From Plantago elongata (Eukaryota > Streptophyta > Magnoliopsida > Lamiales > Plantaginaceae): 35,174 nucleotides of DNA. A program made the translations under genes and the position numbers. Within the stretch, counting starts at the first letter, position 1; every line of letters begins with the position of its first letter. This document shows positions 1-11,695 of this stretch, one piece after another. Below the pieces are notes generated by a model, which did no database searches, was not told where the DNA came from, and saw nothing but the letters and a program-made list of their open reading frames with translations. The stretch lies in contig JAYMSP010001182.1 of the NCBI GenBank assembly GCA_036897095.1, forward strand, positions 1 through 35,174. Direction: 5' to 3'.

Positions 1-36
1 AAAAATTTCGGATCAATATTTCGTTTTGTGGGGAGT

Positions 37-52
37 GGGGGGGGGGGGGGGG
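37..52. repeat. Homopolymer G16 tract
   Basis: An uninterrupted run of 16 G (C on the other strand) close to the window edge. It is a simple repeat that could form a quadruplex and is prone to length error in assembly. Confidence 0.9.
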
Positions 53-176
53 AACTGTTGAGAGATGACATAAATCATGGTTGATTTGCATGGAAGGTGC
101 TACAGTCGTGGTCAGCAACCAGAGTGGCTAAAATGAAACCGATGTGAACGAAACAACCCAGCAATTGTACAAATAG

Positions 177-659
177 AAATGGAAACACAACGTCGCATTT
201 TCAACGTTCAAACAGTGGGATGCCATGATAAAATACTCAGAGTGGAATTTCAAGATGAACTTGGAGGAACACATGAAGAAATTTACAACAACCGGTGGGA
301 ATGATGATGGATCACCAATGGAATTAACAGGTTGCAGTAGTGGAAGTAAGCGGTTACGGGATGACGAAAGTAGTGGACATATCAAACAACTTACTGGTCG
401 TGACAAGGCAAAGAAGATGGCTAAAAGTGCTAGTTCTGGGTACTCCTCAATGGATGCAATGAGCGAGGGATTCACTACCTTTAACGACATTTATGAATTG
501 GAAAGACATAAGCTGGAGGTGAAGAAGATTGACACGTATATAACACTTATGGGAAACTACTCAACCTTGCCCAACAATACCAAAGCACACGTTGATGCAC
601 TAGGCAAGGAATTGTTCGACTTAGTAATGGTTGGGGACCAAACTATTGGTTTATTTTAG
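177..659 (+). pseudogene. NAM-associated C-terminal domain protein fragment (GST T3-like / PIF-Harbinger partner type)
   Basis: The open frame runs from just after an in-frame TAG (174-176) to a TAG at 657-659; the first Met is at 225. Visible in order: a W/K-rich stretch (QWDAMIKYSEWNFKM) as in the end of SANT/Myb-like trihelix regions, a linker rich in Gly, Ser and Asn, a GRDKAKK motif near residue 58, and a C-terminal helical stretch (ELERHKLEVKKIDTY). This order matches plant proteins with the NAM-associated C-terminal domain, often annotated 'glutathione S-transferase T3-like', which are related to the Myb-like second protein of PIF/Harbinger transposons. The N-terminal DNA-binding half is absent: upstream sequence is closed by the TAG and continues to the window edge. 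No Harbinger transposase is visible nearby. The family call rests on motif recognition; a whole gene with an upstream exon outside the window is possible. Confidence 0.5.
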
Positions 660-2253
660 CTTTTCGAAGTGTGGCTTGTGTGTGTGTGTGTTTTTTTTTT
701 TTTTACTTCCTGGAGTGTGGCTTGTTTGTGTTTTACTTTCTGAAGTGTCACGTGTTTGTGTTTACATTCACAAGTGTCCGTTCTAATAAAATTAGTGTGC
801 ATCTTGTTTGTGTTTGGATCTGAATTTGAATTTGTCATGCATCTTATCTTTACTGTATAAGATATTTTTTCTTTACACTTTGTTAGACATCTTGTCAAGC
901 ATCTTATGTTTACTTTGTCTGGAATCCAATGTTAAAGTGACTCAGCTATGACTAACATATGAGTCACACATCTTCCACAACTTGTCGATATAATGCAAAT
1001 GTGGAACTCACTTTCATACACAACACCCTTCTTGCATTAAGTTCCTTCTTTCAAAAATTTTATTAATAAAGAGCCAAGAACACAAGTGATGCTCTCAACG
1101 AACAATTACGGAGGAAAAGAATCACAACGTCCAAACCATGAAACAAGTTCTAGACCTATACTATAAAGTTCACCAAAATTCGAGAACTTCTACACCAAGA
1201 TCATATCTCAAAACAAAGAGATATTGAACAACCAAAACGAACTACTTATTCTGCACACCACTCCTGTCTTCACCACCCAAACGAATCACTACCACATGAA
1301 CATTTACATATTAAGATCAAATCCCCTCAATTCATTAGGTACGCTGATAGTGTCTGTTTTATCAAAGCTCCTTTAGAGCTTCATGCAACGTAAACTGGGT
1401 TGAAGAAATTGTGGAGAACTGTTTGTTTAGATTAGAAAAACGGGTGAAATGATGGAATAGGGCATGGATGGTTTTAATGCATAATTACTCCAAACTAGTT
1501 GGCATGGATAGTTTATGCAATTAAATATGACCAATACGTTGTACTATATTGATTTGGGACGGAAAAAAATATATTTAGTAGTTTTAATCATCATCATCGT
1601 GGTGATCCTGGTGGATAAACTTAATTTGTTTGCAATAATAATCAGTGCTTAGCTATAATCTACATGCATTAAATGTTACATGTACAACACATTTAAGCAA
1701 CAGACAGTAATACAACATGATTTAGGATAAACAAAATCAATCTACTTGATGTGAAATTGTCTGTGATGTTTCTTTAACATTTTACATAAATAGGTGATCA
1801 AATTTAGACTCGAAGGAAATGCAAAAGTAAGAGTCAAAAGAGAAGGACATGCATTGCACAGAAACATCTGTTTCATTTCTGAGGTCCACCAAGTAAACTT
1901 TATTTGTACATGAATCACCCAGCAAAATCAATGCAACGTTAGACATCCAGTGATATTTGAGAACCTGATATTACCATGAATCATTCATTGACAATACTTG
2001 CATTCATTCCCCCGGAGACAAAAAGGGCCAATGATTTCCGCTGAATCATGATTTAGATAAGGCTTCGAGATTTATTCTTTGGATAAAACACCGAGACTCA
2101 AATGAGAAATCAAACATGTAAGCTAATACTATGTTTTGTCAAATTGGATGGAATGGAATAACATAACATAAATTTATGGCAGGTGAAATGGGTACTTTCA
2201 AATGTCCTTTCAACTTCTAGGAATTTCTTAGGATAATCAAAGTAATTAGCGAA
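660..2253. other. AT-rich non-coding stretch with degenerate GT-rich repeats at its start
   Basis: From about 660 to 830 there are imperfect direct repeats around 'gtgtggcttgtttgtgtttt' next to a (GT)n/poly-T tract, probably the 3' trailer of the preceding fragment. From about 900 to 2250 no frame with convincing coding character or RNA gene is visible; it is AT-rich intergenic sequence. Confidence 0.5.
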
Positions 2254-4674
2254 TTATTTCTTCACAGATTCTAAATGAGCTTCCTCTCCAGACTTATCAA
2301 GTTTCCTTATCAATACAGTCAATGTTAACTTGTCAGGGATGCATCCCGAAGCTTTCATCAACTCATATGTTTCCATTGCCTTCTGAACCATTTCCACACG
2401 AAAAATATGCACCGATCATCTAAGTGTAAGTCCTGGTATCAGGCTCCAAGCCTTCTTTTTGCATTTCCAAAAAGAATTGTTCAGCCATATCAACCATGTC
2501 ATTCTTTCCCAGTATTCGAACCATGCCATCATACAAAGCTAGATCTGGTACATACCATGTCTCCTTCCTGGCGAAGTTACATGAATCCTGAAGAGTTTCA
2601 GAAAAACAACATTCAAACTATAAAATCAACAATAGAAGAGCAGCTCACCAGTTTGAAATAAAACGGGTATCAGGGAAGAAGAATGTCAGTATGCTTTCAA
2701 CAGAACAAAGGTAAGGTGAAAAAGCATACAATGTGAGCACATAACAAACTGAATTCCCTAATGTTATAGAACATCCGACAACAAAGTTCACTTATTTGAA
2801 CATGAAGTAGCTGCTGGTTTCTAAAGGTATAGTTTCTTGCTTCCTTGTGTGCATTTTTTGAACAATTATCTGTTGAACTTTTCTTATGACTACGGGGAAC
2901 TCCCAAACTGGACTGAACACTCTAATGCTCATCATTGTAGTTTTCCGGCAATAGACATGAAATGAGAGAAAACACTCCAAGTGAGATTGACTAAGCCTCA
3001 CCTTGATTTGTCTAGACAATATACATGCAGAATAAAAAATAATGTTGGTATAACACCCACAGAGATGCCACTCACTTTGAGAAAGGGATTAAAGATATAT
3101 CTCTAGTTTTTGCATATTATAATTCTAGACTATCAAACATGCGAACAATAAAAAGGAGTGGAACATAGGTGCAAGTAAACTTACTCTGTCCATTTGGTCT
3201 TGTAAGTTTTCTACTGCCACTTTTGGTCCTGTAAGTTATCTAAAATTTTAGTTTTGGTAGATTGGCAACGACTACTGTTACACAAATTTAAATTATGGAA
3301 ATTCACTTCAATGACAAATTATTAAGAATTTTCCTCCTATTTAAGTAGAAAAGGAAAGCAAAAGATTAAAATATATAAATCATATTTCTACTTTCCAAAA
3401 ACTCTAATCAAACTCCAACCAACATCTATAACACTAAACATTACGAGGGTCATGGTTTCAATATTTTTGTTTTTATATTTTATATTTAATTCCTAGAGTA
3501 TATTAACCTTTGGATTTGAATCACTACTTAAATAACTGTTATAAGCCGTAACTAACAAGAACATTATTCAGTCATAGTAAGACGTGGAGCATAAGGACCC
3601 GGTTTAAGATCACATTATTCAAGTAAACCTAGATGTTGTTGGAGAAAAGGATCGTTGACTAGGTCGAGTGCATCATAGATTTTTATCCAAGACTTTTATT
3701 GTTCGATAATGCCAAGTAAATTGCTAGAAACATATGAAGTGCAAGGCTAACCCAATCACGAGAGTTTCAAAGTACGAATAGAGCAGGCTCCTTTTGGCAA
3801 TAAGGTAGTGATTTATCATTAATTCACATGATCAAACAAATTTGGGTGAATTTGCCCATATTCAAAATAATTTTGGCGGAATTATCACCAAAGTACCAAA
3901 ATTAGGATATTTGATAACTTAAGAGGACCAAAAGTTGCAATGAAAAACTTACAGGACCAAATGGTATGTTAAATACGTTTTACATACACATACTTCTGAG
4001 TTCTGAATACGTTGAAATAACGCATTCTGTAAGATTTCCTGAAAAAGATTGATCTTGAAAGAGGTTTGTGTCTACAAGACAATTCATATTTTAACTATAT
4101 AGTTCAACCAAGTCCAGATTTGTGAACAGTTTGATCAAATATGGAGTACTAATCCTGCAATATAAGGAGTCTACATCATCAAAAAACATGAATATAAATG
4201 TTAAGAAATAAACAGATACTTAACCCTATTTTTAACGCAGTCGTATTTTAATATTTCAGATTTTGTATTTTATTCACGTATTTGTAAGGTGCTTCTTAGA
4301 TAAGAGCACATGGAGTATTTTTTCCACTTTAGAGCATTGGCTTCAGAGATTTATACTTACATCTATTTACTGATGGAATATAATTATGAGCACAAAAATA
4401 AGAACAAGGAGAATATATTCTGATAGAATTAAAACACACAACACTAACTAGCCAATATCAATACCATGGGAGCTAGGCCTAATTCATTTTGCCTCTGCAA
4501 CTCAGCTAATGCATCCAACAAATCAGGCTTAAGAGCCTGGCAAGCTTATTTCTGATAACTACTTCCAGTTTAGATGATGACTTCTGGGCCAGTTTCAACG
4601 GCTGTACTACTTGAATAGCTTCAGTAGAGAGCACTTGACTCCTCCAAAAAGGTTTATGTGGCCCATTTCCAAGA
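2254..4674 (-). pseudogene. Small THA8-like PPR protein pseudogene (At1g62350/At3g46870 type)
   Basis: Read on the minus strand. The upstream coding exon (about 4674 to 4465) encodes a basic, Ser-rich leader, consistent with an organelle transit peptide, and then RNKLARLL and, one frame over, a DLLDALAELQRQNE-type helix. A GT at 4464-4463 starts an intron of about 1.9 kb. The last exon (2587 to 2254, AG at 2589-2588) encodes KETWYVPDLALYDGM, MAEQFFLEMQKEGLEPDT, MIGAYF and SGCIPDKLTLTVLI, i.e. tandem 35-residue PPR helices, then TAA at 2254-2256. THA8-like proteins are short organelle PPR proteins implicated in group II intron splicing. Lesions: a one-base frameshift near 4528-4533 and TAG at 2420-2422. 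No convincing start ATG is visible in frame. A 5' UTR exon and TATA box lie upstream (5525-5908). Exon borders are inferred from splice dinucleotides and reading frame. Confidence 0.75.
3190..3966. mobile_element. MITE with ~72-bp terminal inverted repeats, inside the PPR intron
   Basis: The left end (3190-3262) and the reverse complement of the right end (about 3893-3965) match over some 72 bp, starting CCATTTGGTCYTGTAAGTTT and passing through CTTTTGGTCCT and TTTTGGTA. The interior is AT-rich and has no coding frame. Length (~0.78 kb) and long TIRs suggest a Mutator-type or foldback MITE. I could not find a clear 9-bp target duplication, so the superfamily is uncertain. It lies within the long intron of the PPR pseudogene. 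Confidence 0.7.
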
Positions 4675-4917
4675 CTGCAGGTAATTGTCAATGTTCTTGA
4701 GACAACATTCCAAGCACATGCTCATTGTGAACAGTTAATAGACGAACCCCTCTTAAACTTTGTGGACTATTATATGTTCAATACCAAACAATTAAAAACT
4801 GTGCAAGGCAACAGTAACATCCCAGAATGAACGAGCAGAATTTATACATATAGTAAGACAATAATGTTAATTAAAAACATAGTGGTTTTAAAAGTTTCTG
4901 CAAGTCTGGGAGGACAG

Positions 4918-6205
4918 ACACTTGGCTCTTTCCAAGACATAAACACTCCATTGCATTATACTTCAACTGATCCTGCTTTCCTTTATCTCACAGAATCAAT
5001 TCGTAAAACTATTTATTGTAAATGGTCTAAGTCTTACCCAAAGAGTTGCCTTTTCTCATATTCAATGAGGAGAAAGCCCAAGATGTTTAGTAGCAGGAAA
5101 GTTATTACCAATGATTAGCATCCGAAAGCATAATGCTACTCAACTCGATTTTAATTTAATCAAATTACTACCCAAAACAACTAACACTGAAAAACCTCTA
5201 TTAAGTAGTAGAATCAACTAGCGAACAATCATATCATTAGCAAATAGGATGGACAGACCAAAAAAAGGAGAATGAACTAGCAAACACCACCATATTGTTA
5301 AAAATGTGATGCATCTTAACAACATAAACAAGCAGCTAACAATGATATTATAGATAGAAAGAAACATTTGTAGTTATAATCAACTTAAGTTAAATTGCAT
5401 CACAATTATTTATGTGCAAAGCAATGAAAACAAAATAATATATAAACGAAACTATAAACCAAAATCTATGAACAAAATTAATGATAAGAACAAAGTTGAT
5501 TAAATTACATAGTAACATACATACCTAAGCAGTGGTTTATGAAGAAGAGCGAGCAATTATATAATTGTTTGTGTAGTTAGATAGAGAAATAAAGATATAA
5601 GGGATGCGGCGGCGGTGTTCATACATGCGATGGAGAGAGAAGTTTTTGAGGGGATTTGTAGTGATGAGTTTCTGTCTAGACAGAATTTGGTGGAGAAGAA
5701 GAAGCTTTGTCTAGGGCAGCCGGTGAAACTCGGTTTAACGTAGTAAAAGAACCCAACTTTTCATATTGTATTCGAAAATGGAGATTTTTCCAAATGTTAA
5801 GAGAAAAGAGAGTGTAGAGAATATAATGGAGAGAATGGGGAGTTCATTCTTCTTGTAAGTTGTGTTATGTTGTATGTACAGTGATAGTACAAATAGGGGG
5901 TATTTATACAAGTGTAAATGGAGATCAATGTCATAGGAGTATATGAAGACACATCCACTACATCACTACTTCACTAACCATTAACACCATTAATCCATTT
6001 ATCTATTAACTAGTACAACTAATGAACATTTATCCATAACACCAAATATCTTCTCTTATGCAAACATATTTCAGTTCAATTTCATTCAATTGAGTTGGGT
6101 TTTGCTTAATTATATTATTCAAAGTATATAATAGTATAATAATATCACAATAACTAACGTGTGGAGAAACATGCTTAATCTAACCGATTTTTTTTACTGA
6201 ACTTA
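4918..6205 (-). repeat. Left arm of a ~1.29-kb inverted duplication
   Basis: The reverse complement of this arm matches 8361-9650 nearly end to end. The outer end matches around 'ggaaagagccaagtgt' and the inner end around 'gttagattaagcatgtttct'. One 60-base stretch checked by eye (5821-5880 against about 8685-8744) has a single mismatch, while the adjacent TATA region is more diverged, so identity is perhaps 85-95%. The arm contains the promoter, non-coding exon 1 and start of intron 1 of the minus-strand PPR pseudogene. The two arms are separated by about 2.15 kb. Confidence 0.9.
5525..5908 (-). promoter_or_regulatory. TATA box and 5' UTR exon of the PPR pseudogene
   Basis: On the minus strand TATAAATA (5908-5901) is followed about 30 bp later by CT-rich leader sequence. 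The leader ends at a good donor, TTAG|GTATGT, whose GT is 5524-5523. Two short upstream frames (about 29 and 21 codons, starting within CGCATGTATGAAC) stop before the donor, so this exon looks non-coding with uORFs. The duplicated arm conserves the leader and donor but has TACAAAATT in place of the TATA box. Confidence 0.5.
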
Positions 6206-6425
6206 TATGTTTTGTTTGTTAAAAAGTGATTTTCACTTTGCTCTCCCACTTTCACGCACTGCTGCGTGTGGGGCACGCATAAATAAATTACACATATATA
6301 CACATACATTCCTCCTACATGTGATTTCCTTTCCTTCTTTTCCCATAAGCAATCGGTTAACGTCAACAACACCACCACCTCACACATACGAAACCCTCTG
6401 ATCGATTTCAAAAGGAACTCAAAAA

Positions 6426-6533
6426 ATGCCTCCCAGAAGGGAGAGATTCAGCGGTGATGCAATAGCAACAATTAAAATTTTTATTCTTGTGTTACCAGAT
6501 CTGATTTCACTCATTGTGTTTATAGACATTTGA
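6426..6533 (+). CDS. Short frame after a 5'-UTR-like leader; possible first exon of an unrecognised gene
   Basis: The ATG context (AAAAAATGCC) is acceptable and follows a leader with 'cgaaaccctctgatcgat', typical of plant 5' UTRs. The 35-residue frame starts MPPRRERFSGD and then becomes hydrophobic, as when an exon runs into an AT-rich intron; a donor cannot be fixed. I do not recognise the protein. It may be only the 5' remnant of a gene whose body was lost when the inverted duplication formed. Confidence 0.2.
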   Translation: MPPRRERFSGDAIATIKIFILVLPDLISLIVFIDI

Positions 6534-7381
6534 ATTGATTGTGTTTTGACCAGAATACAAGATTTTATCTGGAGGTAGCTCATGTCCCATTTTAGTTTAA
6601 TTAATTATTCTTTGGTTTCATATTATATTGACCCCTGTGCATTTGCTTCTTATTGTTATAGTAGTATATTTTAGGTCAGAAGTTAGAATTGATAATCTGA
6701 GGAATTTGGATCGGCGAATTTTGATTGGATTATGACACAAATTTTAGATCGTTGTTGATACTTTAAAATTTTGTTCTTAAAGTAAATAATAAAGAAGTCG
6801 TAAAGTGTTTGAGTGTTAGTATTAAAATATGAGATAGAGTACATGTAGCATGATTTTCAACCCATGGATGAATGAAGTGTTTTTGATTTGAATGAAGTTA
6901 TTTGTTAGTTAACTTATATAATTAATTGTAATTTAAGTGAAATTTATAAATATGTGAAAATTTCAACTTCTAAAAGGAAAAGAGAATGTTATGCCTTGAT
7001 ATGAAGATGATAATGTTATGCCTTAACATGCATTAGTTCAATCAGAGTACTACTGTTTGTGATCTTTACATAATCATGTTCACTAAATGACTGGTTTATA
7101 GTTATTTAACAACTAATTTAAATTAACAAAATATAGTTAAAAATATTCATTTTAACCTAATTTTAATCGTAAACAAAAACACCTAAAAACACACATAATT
7201 GCCTAAAACTTGTTAACATAAATTCAAGTCCAGATCTAAAATTGACACATACCACAAGTAGTAGGTGAAACCACTAGAAAAGAAGCAACCTTGATAAGTA
7301 CTTGCTAAGATGCCCACTACTATACTTCTACGGTATGAAGAAAAAGGTAAAGAACATGATGAAGAAGTTTGAAGAGCTAAA

Positions 7382-7513
7382 TTAATCATATTGAGGTGCA
7401 GCCCGTACGACAAGTTCATTAGGAGCCTCAACAAATAAACGTACATGGGCCAATGCATCATTATACTCGAGGGAATTCAAGCATTGATATAAGCATACAA
7501 CCTTACTTGTCAT
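7382..7513 (-). pseudogene. Unrecognised short coding-like frame (43 aa)
   Basis: Minus-strand frame from ATG (7513-7511) to TAA (7384-7382). Its second half (about residues 10-42, including LNSLEYNDALAHVRLFVEAP and VVRAAPQYD) has amphipathic helix-like composition unlike the surrounding AT-rich DNA, and resembles a TPR-like exon. No flanking exon could be joined to it with confidence, and I do not recognise a family. It may be a gene-fragment capture or a solitary exon. Confidence 0.25.
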
Positions 7514-8360
7514 AGTACATTCCACAAAGACAAAAAACTCAGAGTGTACATAGTATATATATCAATTCTAAAAATCAATTGCATCTTTTGTGTATTTCAT
7601 ATTTAATTATTTATTTATGTATTTTGATTCATCAGTTACAAAATAAACAATATGTCAATATAACGCGAAACACGAGTAGCGTGTTGCCTAAATTATAGTA
7701 TATTACAATTTTAATTCAAATCAGCTCATAAAATTGCAGTTGGATAGGAGAACCATTACCCATAGGTATTATATCACATTAAAAATTCATATACTTAATG
7801 ATAAACATTAAAATATAGACGTTGAAATATAAAACATAGTGTGATTTCACAACATTATTGAGAGAAGTTTAAATCTAAAACTTCTTAACGAAGACGGAGG
7901 CTAGTAACCGAAGAAAAAGCAAGGCTTCTGTTCGACAGACAACTACGGTTAACGAACCGAAAATTGATATTTGAAAAAGGTTGTGCTATGCAGAAATTTG
8001 TGCGTGAAAAAAAGTTTTTTCTTTGTTCTTTCTCGACGGCTGCTTAAACGTGATAGACCAATAACACAAGGTTTTTGTTGGTCCAGATAATGGCAAAGGA
8101 AAAGACTAGAGGGGTGAATAGTCTTTTCAAACTTTTATCAATAAACACTATTTGTAAGAAACTGGTGGGTTTCTGATACTTAAGTTCAGAGATCGGAAGA
8201 CTTGAGCGATATATAAATGAGATTGTGCTCTACAGTAGTAAATGTGTATGTGTATTATCTGGAATGTAAATACATAATAAGTAAATAAAGCATACAATAT
8301 AGTGGTATCTGGAGGTGGTGTAATTCTCCAACTAGTCCACTTGGCCTTTCTGAGAACATC

Positions 8361-9650
8361 TAACTTCAGTAAAAAAATCAGTTAGATTAAGCATGTTTCT
8401 CCACACGTCAGTTATTGTGATATTATTATACTTTTATATACTTTGAATAATATAATTAAGCAGAACCCAACTCAATTGAATGAACTTGAACTGAAATATG
8501 TTTGCATAAGAGAACATATTTGGTGTTATGGATAAATGTACATTAGTTGTACTAGTTAATAGATGAATGGATTAATGGTGTTAATGGTTAGTGCAGTAGT
8601 GAAGTAGTGGATGTCTCTTCATATACTCCTAGGCTCTTGATCTCCATTTACACTTGTACAAAATTTTCCCTATTTGTACTCTCATTGTACATACAACATA
8701 GCACAACTTACAAGAAGAATGAACTCCCCATTCTCTCCATTATATTCTCTACACTCTCTTTTTCTCTTAACATTTGGAAAAATCTCCATTTTCGAATACA
8801 ATAGGAAAAGTCAGGTTCTTTTACTACGTTAAACCGAGTTTCACCGGCTGCCCTAGAAAAAGCTTTTTCTTCTTCACCAAATTCTGTCTACACAGAAACT
8901 CATCACTGCAAATTCCTCAACAACCTCTCTTTCCATCGCATGTACGAACACCGCCACCGCATCCCTTACATCTCTAATTCTCTATCTAACTACACAAACA
9001 ATTATATAATTGCTCGCTCTTCTTCATAAACCACTTCTTAGGTATGTATGTTACTATGTAATTTAATCAACTTTATTCTTATCATTACTTTTGTACATAG
9101 GTTTTGGTTTATAGTTTCGTTTATATATTATTTTATTTTCATTGCTTTGCACATAAATAATTGTGATGCAGTTTTACTTAAGTTGATGATAACTACAAAT
9201 GTTTCTTTCTATCTATAATATCATTGTTAGCTGCTTGTTTATGTTGTTAAGATGCATCACATTTTTAACAATATGGTGGTGTTTGCTAGTTCATTCTCCT
9301 TTTTTCAGTCTGTCCATCCTATTTTCGAATGATGTGATTATTCGCTAGTTGATTCTACTTCTTAACATAGGTTATTCAGTGTTAGTTGTTTCTGGTAGTA
9401 ATTTGATTAAATGAAAATCGAGTTGAGTAGCATCATGCTTTACGATGCTAATCATTGGTAATAAATTTCCTGTTGCTAAACATCTTGGGCTTTCTCCTCA
9501 TTGAATATGAAAAAAGGCAACTCATTGGGTTAGACTTAGACCATTTACAATAAATAGTTTTACGAATTGATTATGTGAGATGAAGAAAAGCAGGATCAGT
9601 TGAAGTATAATGCAATGGAGTGTTTATGTCATGGAAAGAGCCAAGTGTAC
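8361..9650 (+). repeat. Right arm of the ~1.29-kb inverted duplication (copy of a PPR 5' region)
   Basis: Inverted copy of 4918-6205. In plus orientation it carries the promoter region (about 8400-8690), the CT-rich leader (about 8690-9041) and the donor G|GTATGT at 9042 followed by intron 1. It stops before the PPR coding exon, so the copy is promoter plus leader without a gene body. The TATA box of the left arm is TACAAAATT here (8658-8666). Plus-strand open frames in the leader are uORF-like and do not reach the donor. Confidence 0.9.
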
Positions 9651-10756
9651 ATAGTACATATATCAATTGTCATAGTACATTTGGAAATTATACAACCTAC
9701 CATTTCTCCATATCAGTTAGAATCCCTCTTTCCCAGTTACAACTTAGAACCCCACTTTGTTTTCTCCTTCACAAACTATACCATACCGAATATGTCCAGC
9801 GTGTTGTCCCTATAATAAGACATAGTCACCATTAGGAAGCATATTGGGAGTAGTAAACTAGTGAGCATTCATACGTTTTTGGCGAATCAACAACCTGCGT
9901 AAAGTTCTGTCACTGCTTACCTATAAACTCGACAAATACTAGCTACATGTACGCATACTATTATAAAACTGAATCGAAAAACAATTTGTAGTTATCGGAA
10001 CGGGAACATGGAGATGATTTTTGTAAAACGTCTAACTAGCTTGGTTTCCCTTCCCAAATTGTAAGAGGATCACAAAATCTCGCATACTTAGCTTCAATTA
10101 TCCCCTAATTTACACTCTTCTCACAGTTAAACATCTCATACAAGCTCTTCTCCAAATCAAATTACAACGAATTCCCAAAGCACAATACATTGCAAGAATC
10201 ACAGTGGCATAATAGAAGCTATAGCATAAAATTCAGAAAATTGTAATTCAGAAACAAAATCAACAAGAACGAATTGGGAAAAAAAAGCTCAGATAGGGGT
10301 AATTGAAAGCTACTAGAATCCCTAATTGAAAAGATAGAAATGTAGAAAATAGGAAACAAACCTTCACAGAAGAATCAAAATGTAGGCTGGAAATGAAATT
10401 CACCGATAAAGGAAGAGAATACCAGATCGGAGCTGAAGGAGAAGACTGAAGAGTGTGAGCTGAAGAAAAAGAAGAAGAAGAAGAAGTAGAAGAAGAAGAA
10501 ATTGAGGGTAGGGTTATATTTTCGTACTCACCTGGTATCGAACAAGTAAAAAAAGGAAAAACAAAAGGGTAAAATCGATCCAATTATCAACTTTTACGAT
10601 ATACCGACTCTTCAATGATTATTATATATTAAATTATATATAAAAAATCTATTATATATAATGTCATATGGTTTAAAATTAAATATCTCATATTCATATG
10701 TGATGTTGATCTCGTCTATTCAATAACCTGTCAAACAAACATGTACAAAACAGAAA
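9651..10756. other. Non-coding stretch; minus-strand CT-rich leader-like segment at 10360-10583
   Basis: Most is AT-rich without gene signals. On the minus strand 10583-10363 reads as a CT-rich leader with a (TTC)n tract (10461-10503) and a possible donor (GAAG|GTTTGTTTCC), like the 5' UTR exon of a plant gene. No downstream coding exon follows, because the inverted right arm comes next. The 107-codon minus-strand frame here has Ser/Phe-rich content explained by the TTC repeat. 10610-10760 is very AT-rich. Confidence 0.4.
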
Positions 10757-11068
10757 CTAAGGGAAGAAGCTTAAGGTTTCTACCTCGAATGGTAGATCGA
10801 GGAAATTGAACCATCGTGAGAATCCCACTCCCAAAGAAGGGGAGAAGCTAAGGGTTTCTACCTCGAATGATAGATCGAGGGAATTGAACCATTGTGAGAA
10901 TGACACTCCTAAATAAGGGTAGAAGCTAAAGGTTTCTACCTCGAATGGAAGATCGAGGGAATTAAAAAATTGTGAGAATGCCACTCCCAAAGAAGATGAG
11001 AAGCTAAAGGTTTCTACCTCAAATTGTAGATAGAGGAAATTGAACCATTGTGAGAATCCCACTCCCAA

Positions 11069-11119
11069 ACCGCCATGATATAAAATCTGAGAGGGTCGGC
11101 TCTCTTCTAAAAAAAAAAA
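11069..11119 (+). mobile_element. Short A-tailed insertion in satellite array A
   Basis: About 50 bp of unrelated sequence ('cgccatgatataaaatctga...ggctctcttct') ending in a run of 14 A replaces part of one monomer. An A-tail at the 3' end suggests a severely 5'-truncated LINE or SINE copy. It is too short to classify. Confidence 0.35.
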
Positions 11120-11695
11120 AAAGGGGAGAAGCTAAGGGTTTCTAGCTCGAATGGTAGATCGAGGGAATTGAACCATTGTGAGAATGCCACTATCAAAGAA
11201 GGGGACAAGCTAATGCTTTCTACCTCGTATTGAACCATCGTTATAATCCACACCCAAAGAAGAGGAGAAGCTAAAGGTTTCTTCCTCGAATGGTAGATAG
11301 AGAAAATTGAACCATCGTGAGAATCCCACTCCCAAAGAAGGGGAGAAGCTAAGGGTTTCTACCTGGAATGGTATAGAGGTAATTTAACCATTGTGACAAT
11401 GCCACTCCCAAAGAAGGGGAGAAGCTAAAGGTTTTACCTCGAATTGTAGATCGAGGGAATTGAATCATCGTGAGAATCCCACACCCAAAGAAGGGAAGAA
11501 GCTAACGATTTCTACCTCGAATGGTAGATCGAGGACATTGATTCATCGTGAGAATCCTACACCCGAAGAAGAGGATAAGCTAAAGGTTTCTATCTCGAAT
11601 GGTTGATCCAGGAAATTGAACCATCATGAGAATCCCACTCCTAAAGAAGGAAAGAAGCCAACGGTTTCTATCTCGAATGGTAGATCGAGGGAATT

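Larger units (their letters stand above)
6206..8360. other. Spacer between the inverted arms; AT-rich, mostly without recognisable genes
   Basis: This AT-rich stretch lies between the two arms. It holds a 5'-UTR-like segment with a short plus-strand frame (6426-6533), a short minus-strand frame of coding appearance (7382-7513), and a ~27-bp motif near 7541 ('gtgtacatagta...tatcaatt') that recurs directly at 9646, the outer end of the right arm. Otherwise I see nothing in it. Confidence 0.5.

Noticed and set aside
2792-3019. Minus-strand frames between the PPR exons
   Set aside because: Lie in the long intron of the PPR pseudogene; no PPR motif and poor composition.
4864-5118. 84-codon plus-strand frame
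   Set aside because: Antisense to intron 1 of the PPR pseudogene and broken in the duplicate copy; no coding character.
8607-8977. Plus-strand frames in the right arm of the inverted duplication
   Set aside because: They fall in the promoter and leader copy, are not conserved in the left arm, and stop before the splice donor.
10260-10583. 107-codon minus-strand frame rich in Ser and Phe
   Set aside because: Its content comes from a (TTC)n tract and leader-like DNA; no domain and no conserved pattern.
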